From the NCBI GenBank assembly GCA_910591455.2, contig OU342822.1, positions 11,787,016 through 11,851,015 of the forward strand: 64,000 nucleotides of DNA, in the 5' to 3' direction. Each line of letters starts with the position of its first letter. Position 1 is the stretch's first letter. Below, piece by piece: positions 55,640-64,000 of the stretch. The notes below the pieces were generated by a model. The model made no database searches, was not told the origin of the DNA, and saw nothing but the letters and a program-made list of their open reading frames with translations. A program made the position numbers and the translations under genes. The stretch comes from Pholis gunnellus. Taxonomy: Eukaryota; Chordata; Actinopteri; Perciformes; Pholidae.

Positions 55640-55974
55640 TCATGCCCACGCTGAAGCTTAAGCACACCCCCACCCTTTCTGCACGACGAGCAGAGTAAAA
55701 CCAAGTGGCAGCGCGGAGATGCGCGACAGACCCAGAGCACGGAGCGAGAGGAAATGTTAACAGGAGCATATCATTAATTCGCTATTTTTGCTTCTGTTTG
55801 TTTAAAAAAAACACAATATTCTACATGCTGCCCGTGTGGAAAACGATTAATGTGTCCAGGCGCAAGGAGAGGATCACCTAAAGATCGTTATAACACAGAT
55901 TGCACCAAACCGGATCAAGTTGTTTTTTTTCCCGTGTGGGGTAAAATTACTCCTATGACCAGTGTGGACTAATG
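55640..55974 (+). promoter_or_regulatory. otof 5' UTR / candidate promoter
   Basis: The stretch before the otoferlin start codon contains a short GC/CpG-rich block (about 55,680-55,760) inside AT-rich sequence, the usual look of a 5' exon or proximal promoter. No TATA box or transcription start can be assigned. A non-coding upstream exon is possible. Confidence 0.3.
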
Positions 55975-56053
55975 ATGGCTCTCATGGTTCACCTGAAGAC
56001 GGCAGCTCACCTTCGGGGGAAAGGTGACAGGATCGCCAAAGTTACATTCAGAG
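55975..56053 (+). CDS. otof: otoferlin exon 1: start of the first C2 domain
   Basis: Otoferlin is a multi-C2 ferlin that acts as the calcium sensor for vesicle fusion and replenishment at inner-ear hair-cell ribbon synapses. The exon reads MALMVHLKTAAHLRGKGDR and IAKVTFRG, against mammalian MALLIHLKTVSELRGRGDR and IAKVTFRG. It holds 79 coding nt, then the donor AGAG|gtagga, leaving one base. Two ATGs are adjacent (55,972 and 55,975). The second is preferred because it gives the family N-terminus and has A at -3 and G at +4. Teleosts have two paralogues (otofa, otofb), and this short piece cannot tell them apart. Confidence 0.92.
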
Positions 56054-59000
56054 GTAGGACAACGTTTCTGAGTTGTAGCCTGTATGTTGTGGAATTGATA
56101 CAGCCTGTGTGGTGTGGCCAGATTTTTTATTTTTGTTTGACGATGTGATGGGGGATAATCAGCGGTCCCGGTTGCCTGAAAAGTTGGGGAAACCCCTTCT
56201 GGATAGGTGGTCATCGGAGCCGCGCTGCGCTCTGATTCATCTGTGCCATTCATGCGCTTCCAAAGATGGAAACTGGACTGATCTTAAAATTAGGAAAGAA
56301 AGAGAGTAGGCTACAGCAATCCGAAAAACTAACTCATTATGCGATTTGAAAGGATATCCCCCAAATCCAACCCCTACGTTTATTTCATTATTTGGCACTT
56401 GTTATATAATAATGTGGTGTACTCCCCTCTCATATTTAGATCCTAAATGCTTAAAAGTACTATAGAAATAAACTGCATTTGACATACGATATTTACACTC
56501 CTGTTAATGGTAATTCATTTCATCACAGCTATTATATCCAGTTTTTTCCTAACTGTCAGGACATGGACTTCTCTTATGAATTATTAAAATATAAATTATT
56601 CATTATAGCCACAAAAAGCAAAAGCAATGTGTAACTGTCTGTACATCCCTGGGAATATCGTGTTATTACAGGGATTCATGTGTATAGGTAATTTTACACC
56701 TAAACCAATAAGGGCGAGAAGCCAGCACTGTAGATAACAATTAACTATGTTGGTGGCATTGATTACTGAAGATGTTGGAGGTCTTTTCTTCATACCTTCG
56801 GATAATTTCCAATCCACTTGTCCTTTGGCGTTTTCTAACTCCTGCGGGGTCAACACCTGATCTGTTCTGCCTCTCCTATACTGTTCAGAGGAGAGAGGGA
56901 TCACTGTAGGATAGGAGGGGAATTTGGAGGGAGTTCAGTGGATTTATTCATCATTCATCAAAGGTTTCTTTGCCTGTGAGAGAGAAACAGAGTCAGGAAG
57001 AGAGAGAGGTGTGTGTTTCAGCACCTTGGATGGATCAGTCCACTATCTGACAGATGACAAGTGTTCAATCCCACCTGATCTCTGATCAGACTCCTGCTGA
57101 GAGCATCAGTTTTGTGTGGGGTGTTACAAGACCACCACCCCATCTTCCTCTCTCCACTGCTATGTGTGTGCGTGTGTGTGTGCATGGCTGTGTGGCTGCA
57201 TAGAAGATGGCTTTCAGTGTTGTGCTACAGAAAATTCACCAGGGTCTTGATATTAAATGAACCGTGTCATCCAAGTCAAGGATTAGGTCGCGCAGCTCTT
57301 CCCCCGTAGGGCAAACTGTCAGCACAGCAGCTGCATCTCATCTGTTTTCTAAATTGTTAGCCAAAGCAACGATGTGTGTTTGTGTGGCTTTTCTTTACCC
57401 CATTGTCTGCCCTATTGTATCTTATTCAGTCAATGCTAAAATTCTGCCAATAACACACATGTGACTTTCATTGATTTCCACTTAGGCCTGTCAAGAAAAA
57501 GCAGTAATCTCCTTTGCAAACAGTGGTTATCATTAAAGGTGTAAATACCGAGTAGATGCACAATAGGCTGCATGCCTGTTTAGTTAAACCGGACAGGGCT
57601 ACACATTTTGATAGTCGTTAACCAGAAAAAAATGTGGCCCCTATAAATCCACATAGCCTATTAGTTATGGAGAGAAACACAGCTTTTAATAGCCGTGATA
57701 GTGCGGACCTTAGTGCCTATACTCGTTTGCACTTTGGTCTTTTTCATCCTTCAAAAAGATATTAGATCAAACTGTATGACCCCATCTAGCTAAGTATTCA
57801 GTCAATGTTGTTTGGCAACAGCTATCGAAACATAATGTGACACAAATTGTGATAAAATCGTAAAACCATAGAACAAAATAGTTGATATTCCCATATAGGG
57901 TCAGATAATCTGATGCGGGTCACAGATTCGCCGTACCTGCTGATTTTGGCTAGTTGGGGGCTGCAGAAACAAGTTATGAACACGAGAGTGACATATCACG
58001 TGTTAGCAATCAACAGTTTATTTACACATCCAACAATAATCCAGCAACACTGTCACTCATTTGGTGTCGTGTATTCTGGCCACGCAGTAAATGTAAGTCA
58101 CAACACTCATTTGAAGCAACTCTTATATATCCGGGTCTTTAGCTGCCATGTTCACCAGATAACGTTAGCTAGCTAGTTGCTAGTTGTGTATTAGCTTAAT
58201 AACCATGCTGAATTACATCCGGTTCATCAGTTCGGTTTCTCCGGAAGTTGAAACAGGCGATATTTGAAGAACCCAGAAGCTATAGTATAACACATTTACC
58301 ATTGTTACCACAGACAGTGTTTTAAGAGTCAACAAAAACTCTTCATACAAACTGGATGAAAAAAGATCCTTTCTGATTAAAAATATATATTCGTTTCCCA
58401 AATTACCAGTCTGTTTCACCTGTTACACCGACTGGCTTCCGCCTTTGTTTTGATTGGGAAACAGTCTCAATTTTGGAAACGGATTAAAAATCTTTTTTTA
58501 TAATTCAGCTGATAGAATATTTTGTAAGATGTTTTGGGATTCTGGAAACAGCTTCAGCTTTTTTTCGCAGATTGAGGTAATAATTGTCAGCAGGTTAATC
58601 ACTACGAGCCACCCCTTTCACATTGTCATATTTCTTTTGTCTCTGATATTTGATGTGACAGCATGGTGAACTTCTATTCATTGAGAAGTTGGCCCTTCTG
58701 TTTCTAATCACATCCTGTTATTAAATTATATGAAAACACTTAATCTGACTATGAAACATAGATGAGACTCGTAAAAGTGTAATCCCATTATTGCATCTCA
58801 TATACGCACGTTTACGTCTCTGTGCTGTATTCCTATAGCTGTGGCTCCTCTCCTCTGCTCTGCCACAAGGTCCTGTAGGGCCTCATAAATATATATCATT
58901 GAATTGCTCTGTCACATTGTTATCTTCAGGCATTGTCCTTTGTCCGGTCAAATAATATCTTCTTTCCACATCCGCAAAGTAGGGGCTCTATGTTCCATGT

Positions 59001-61649
59001 TGGCCCGACTGTGATATCTATGTTACATCATATTTTAAGGCATCATGAAAGCGCTTCTTTATTTAGCAAATTGTAGGTAAAAACTTTTTGGTGGAGGGTT
59101 GAGATTTAATTAGAAAAGGAAAGGAATGAATCACTTCATCTGAGTGGTCAGATGTTAAGTGTGTGTTATTCATTTAGAATATTGTGGGTGACTAGATAAG
59201 AGAGTGCAGAGAATCACAGGAAAGATGGATGAGTGAGAGCAGTGCAACAACAGATAAGAGCTGGGATCAAACCCATTGCACACTGAATCACCACGCTGCC
59301 CACCATTTAATGATTTCATTAAAACAAATACTGGTTCATCTTTTTTATTGAGTAATTGCTCAGTATTTTGCTACACACTAGGAGAATGTATCTTCAAGTC
59401 ACTGTATCTCTTTCTTCTTCCCTCAAAGACTTTCATTCATTGAAGACATAATAATCTATATATAATGCTCCGATCCCAATGCTGATTCACATTGCATGTC
59501 AGTTCTTCTTCTACTTACAGTATTTGTATCAGTCTTGCGTCCCCAGTCTCTTGAATTGTAGTGGGTTTTTGAGTGTTTTCAGACTGTTAGCCTGTCAGTC
59601 GCGCTTCCTGAGTGCTTTCACCTCAAACAACTTCCTGTCTGGAGAGGAAGAGGTCTGGCAGGAATTCCCAGCCCCCGCTGAACTTATCAAACCATATATG
59701 ACCCCTTGAAAGGCTGGTGGAGCGATGTTATGTAAGGCAGAAAATAAAAGACATAACTCAGTAAATCGATACCATTCAATGTGTAATACAAAGATAGCAA
59801 TAAAAAAGACTGTAGAGTTCCCCGTCCGGTCAGGCTCAAAATGGTTCATTATTATCTCTTACCATGGGCTATGAAGTCTGCTTCAAAGGGGAGGCATGAA
59901 AACTTAATTGATTTTGTGGCAAGTCTTTGATGGATCCTTGCTGTTATCTGTAGCTCTTGGATTTATCAAAGAATGACACTCCAGCTCGTGTTGCTTATTG
60001 GCTGATTCTCTGCACAGTAGCCTGCAGGATCACACACACACACACGCACACACACATCAGCGTTATCTTAGAAATTAAAGCTTCATTTCCACTCTTATGA
60101 TATTCCACTACAGCTTGCTTCTTTCATCCCAACACTTTCTTTTTGTTTGTCATCCTTTTAACTCTAAATCTTTAATATTTTCTGGGCTGAAACAAAGCTT
60201 TGTGGTATCTGCGGTATCTTACACACATCATTAAATTCCCTTTCTTCTCCATAGCACACTGAAACTCTTTTCTTTATGTCCTTTGCTGGAGCAGATATTT
60301 ACCTTGTCTTAAGTTTGAGTTGTGATACTTATTTAGTATGGTTGCTGTATGGTATGTATGGTATAGTATGGTTACAATGTGTTTGTTCTGTTTACCCTAT
60401 ATCCATCTTTCACAGTGTTTTGCATCCTTCTCTTTTAATCTTTTCATCCCCATCTGTCTGCTCGATAATCAAAGTGTACACTCCATTTCCTTTCTTTCTT
60501 CCACAACAGGTCGGTTCTTTCAGTGCCCTTCTGTTTCTATTTCTCACTGTTTCCACCAAGGCCAAACGGCACCCTGATTAGCAGAATTTAGTTTTTTAGT
60601 TTGGTGTGGAGCACCTTACATAAGCCTCTACTTTTCTAAACCCACGTCTCGGTTAGATTAAAACACAGTTCTAACAGTGATGCTTCTGTTTTGAATAATG
60701 TAGGAGGAATATTGTCTCTTTCCCTCTCTCACATATATGAGTGGTGTTTATTTTCTCAAAGATATTTCATAGGAAAGGGGTTTTGTAAGGATGTAGAGCG
60801 TGGGGTGTGATGGAAAAGAGAGATTATGTGGTTATGAATTCGAGTCGAAATGGACTCTAAGCATAATATACTTTAAGTTTTGCTTTTGCATGTCCGCGTG
60901 TCTTTTCTTCTCCAACTAAACTCAGAGGTTGTTTGCTCTGTGAATGAGTGAAAAGAATCAATCAGCACAAACGACAATAACGCATCGTAGGAGCCAGAAA
61001 GAATCATTTTTTTATTTCTATTCAAAATTACAATTCCAGCCAAACAGGCGTAACAGGCTGTAATCAGCTTTGTAGGTTCCTGTGCGTGTGTGACTATATG
61101 TAGATATGTATGAATGTGTGATCTGTACAAATCAGCTGTCCACATGCACCCAAACAAACACCCACACAAAGCCTCTGATACACAAAGCAAACTACCGCAA
61201 CAAAGCAGAATGCGAGCAGTCCGGCACCATTCATGAGCATCACAAAGCAACCAGGTGAAAACGGGCTGCAGCACGCATGAGTGAATGGCTCTCTGCCTTG
61301 TGTATAACCTTAAATACACACTGCACCAAGAACATTCTTTTTTTCACCATAATTAAATCTTGTGGAAAGTATTTATGATTGGCAATAATCTCACTTCTAT
61401 GTTATTTCTGTTCAGCTGAAGTCTTTTTCCCTCCGTTTGTTTTTATTCTGTCGCATAATGAGTCATAATGTAGCCATTCAATTGCCTGCTTTTCTTTTCT
61501 GTCTCCTGTGGCTCCACACAGTCTCATTTGAGTGTTTATCAGATACTTAAGGCATTCATTTGTCTTTTCACTTGTCTTTTATGCAAACCAATTTTTGACA
61601 GGGATGTTGATAAATATCTCTCACCAAATTGATCCTTATCTTTAATAGA

Positions 61650-61860
61650 AGTACCAAAACGACAGTGTTAAAATACTCTATTACAAGTAATAATCCTGCA
61701 TTTAAAGTCTTACTTTTATTATTTTGGTTCATTTTTATATTTTATTTCTATTGTAAACATGACCCTATAAAACATAGAAGACAAGTGATTATCATACATA
61801 CAGAGAAGTAAAGAAAAAAAAATCAGAAGTACTAAATGTAGTAGAAGCAAAGTAGCACAA
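61650..61860. repeat. Fragment of the same hAT-type repeat family, in otof intron 1
   Basis: AAAATACTCTATTACAAGTA and AATCCTGCATTTAAAGTCTT match the subterminal sequence of the element at 19.9 kb; the termini are not intact. Confidence 0.5.
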
Positions 61861-62135
61861 AATGGAAATACTCACGCAAAGCACAATTTTCTTCAAAATG
61901 TTCAAACTGTTTCCGGCCAAAACTTTGTATTCATTTATTTATTACACTGTGACTGACAACCTACCTGACACAGTCTCATTATGCAAGCAGATAAAAAGAA
62001 AATACCAAGATAGATAGATTTTGCATACATTGCCCATGATGTGTGTGCTGTCTCAAACTGAAATGACAACAAATGCAATGCTATGAATGAACCATTTATC
62101 TGTTTTTAACCTTTACATTCCCCCTCACTTTCCAG

Positions 62136-62194
62136 GTCTGTCCTTCTACAGCCGTGTGGCAGAGAACTGTGAGGAGGTGGCCCACTTTAATGAG
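62136..62194 (+). CDS. otof: otoferlin exon 2
   Basis: 59 nt between acceptor cactttccag and donor GAG|gtcagt. With the base carried from exon 1 it reads GLSFYSRVAENCEEVAHFNE, against mammalian [20 protein letters not shown]. The phase fits exactly, and the domain continues as the first C2 domain in exons beyond the window. Intron 1 is 6.1 kb (56,054-62,135). The exon 3 motif (TFRWPVAS in mammals) was not found before 64,000. Confidence 0.93.
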
Positions 62195-63474
62195 GTCAGT
62201 GTCTTCATTTCTCCTTTCATACACCTTGATAATGACTGATAAGCAATTAGCCCTCAACTTAATGGAAATTATCCCCAACCTTCCAATCTTCACTGCAGAT
62301 AACAATATGCTGATTTCACTGACTGCAGGTTTTCTTAATGAACCTTTTAAGTCAATAAGTAGGAGACATATCGGTAATGGAGTCTATTTTTACTTTTATC
62401 TCCTTGAGCCCGATGGACCCGGTACCGAGTCTACCGCTGTGTTGTAGTTACAAAATGCTGCGGTGAAGGATGGTCTATTTATAGAAGGTATTCATGTTAT
62501 ACTGTTTTGAAATCATGGAGTCTTCAGCTGTCTGAATCTGTAAACCAACTTTATGTTTTTCAAACTATGTAAAGGAATGAGTCCTAAAACCTGAAAATGA
62601 GTCAGTATTTTTGCACAGCTGGTTCCCTCGTCTAGGAGTCGATAGGTTTTTTGAATGGGGTTATTTGTTAGATATCTGAAATAAAGTCTGTGATTAACAC
62701 AAGCTTAAGAGATTTTAAAGTTTTGCTCTACAACATAACATACGTCAGTAAATACCCCTCTCGTGAATTTTGCAGTGTTTACCTGTTAAAAGGGCGGTAA
62801 CTAAGAAGTGGCTAAATGAGTCTACTGAACGTCATTACGCTGAAAACCAGTCCGCCTGAAGCTTAGTAGTGGTGACGTGGTGTCACGCGACCGAGGTGTA
62901 GTTCATTTATAGCCTAATTTGAGCTTTTTACTTCTGGTGATTGCATTTATGCTTAAAAAAATAATTGAACTAGTCTTCATTTGGGAAGAGTATCTTGTAA
63001 TGGCAAAGGAAAGAGGTTTATTTACAATGGATTCATATTCCTCAGTTTCTTAACTTTCAAAAGAGACCATATGCTTGAGGAACTAATCCTGTTTCCATTG
63101 GGGTATTTCTTAAAACAGTTATTAGATTTAAGTGATGACATTAATGCAGCTAAAACCTAGTTAGACATCATTAGACATTAATGAGAACAGGAACATTTCA
63201 CATTTATGCCTACACGGTCAGGACTCAAATGCTGTAACTGCTACAAAGGAGGCATTTCATAATTTGATTGCTATTGACTAAACAGTTAATTTGAATAGGT
63301 TTTGCAAAATCAAATTTCCACCAGGTTTCAGTTCTTGGTATTTAATAATTGAAAATTGCTTCTTTGGAAAATAACATTAATGCAAAAGTACATAACATTA
63401 CGAATAAAGAACATCAGATGAAGTGATCAGATGATGTGAAATCTAACTATCGATGTTAATCTTTCTACATCTTT

Positions 63475-63665
63475 GTGGAGGATAGGTTCCATCCATTGAT
63501 CAATTTTGATCGACCCTATCCCAGCATGCATTGCGTTAGAAGCAGGGTAGATCCTGGACAGATGAACATTCACATCTTAGAGCAATTTACATCTAATAGC
63601 AATTTGAAGTTACCAGCTAACCTAAACTTCTTGTCTTTGGACTGTGGGAGGAAACTAAAGCTTGA
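63475..63665 (-). repeat. Widespread fish repeat, other portion, in otof intron 2
   Basis: CCTATCCCAGCATGCATTG, GGGTAGATCCTGGACAG and CTTTGGACTGTGGGAGGAAA are landmarks of a very common teleost repeat. I believe it belongs to the same family as the copy at 43.8 kb, in reverse orientation. Confidence 0.6.
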
Positions 63666-64000
63666 CATGCTACACGCCCATCCACTTCCTTAACTTCCAC
63701 TCTCTTTACTTCTGGTTTGCTACATACAGGGCACCCTTCTTCCTGCGTTGGCACTTGAAATTGGCATTGCATGTAAAAAGCAAGGTGCTGAATTCTCCAA
63801 TGCGGATGTACTAACCAGGATACTTGACTGCACATATATAGACACAGGGAGAAACATACAATAAGAACTGCACACGAGCGTTCACGCTGTCAGGGGACAG
63901 TGCTAAACAATGAGCCAGCCAAGGATTACGTATAATCACCTTAATGTTCCTACTGAAAATCTAACTTATTCTCACTTGTAAATGGACAATGTCCTACCAA

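Overview
This is vertebrate nuclear DNA. Long introns with GT..AG boundaries, dense (CA)n/(TC)n microsatellites and several families of dispersed repeats familiar from ray-finned fish point to a teleost, probably a percomorph. The species assignment is inference. Nothing bacterial, viral or CRISPR-like was seen.

Two protein-coding genes can be supported, and they lie head to head. (1) fndc1 (fibronectin type III domain containing 1) is on the minus strand, from a signal-peptide exon at 51,617 to a stop codon at 22,001. I placed 23 exons by splice sites, continuous phase and recalled similarity to vertebrate FNDC1. The order is signal peptide, two N-terminal FN3 domains (each split over two exons), two intact FN3 domains, one very large exon for a disordered Ser/Pro/Thr-rich region, short GTKW/GRPN-type repeat exons, a Thr-rich mucin-like segment, a last FN3 domain, and a conserved C-terminal domain with four cysteines. 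(2) Otoferlin (otof) is on the plus strand. Its first two coding exons (55,975-56,053 and 62,136-62,194) are present, and the rest lies beyond the right edge.

The most notable observation is that two of the four exons for FN3-1 and FN3-2 of fndc1 (45,903-45,986 and 41,368-41,563) still look like their ancestral exons but carry stop codons and frame changes. The exons downstream are clean. Both damaged exons sit between phase-1 junctions, so a transcript skipping them stays open for 1,485 codons. This is either real erosion of the N-terminal domains or a cluster of sequence errors; one lesion lies in a run of eight G.

Layout: 1-21.3 kb is gene-poor, holding repeats, a non-LTR retrotransposon tail with a 96-bp-arm hairpin, and a 1.1-kb non-autonomous hAT-type element with a recognisable 8-bp target duplication. 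21.3-51.7 kb is fndc1. 51.7-55.9 kb is the shared upstream interval, with long (TC)n and (CA)n/(G)n tracts. 55.9-64 kb is the 5' part of otof and its introns.
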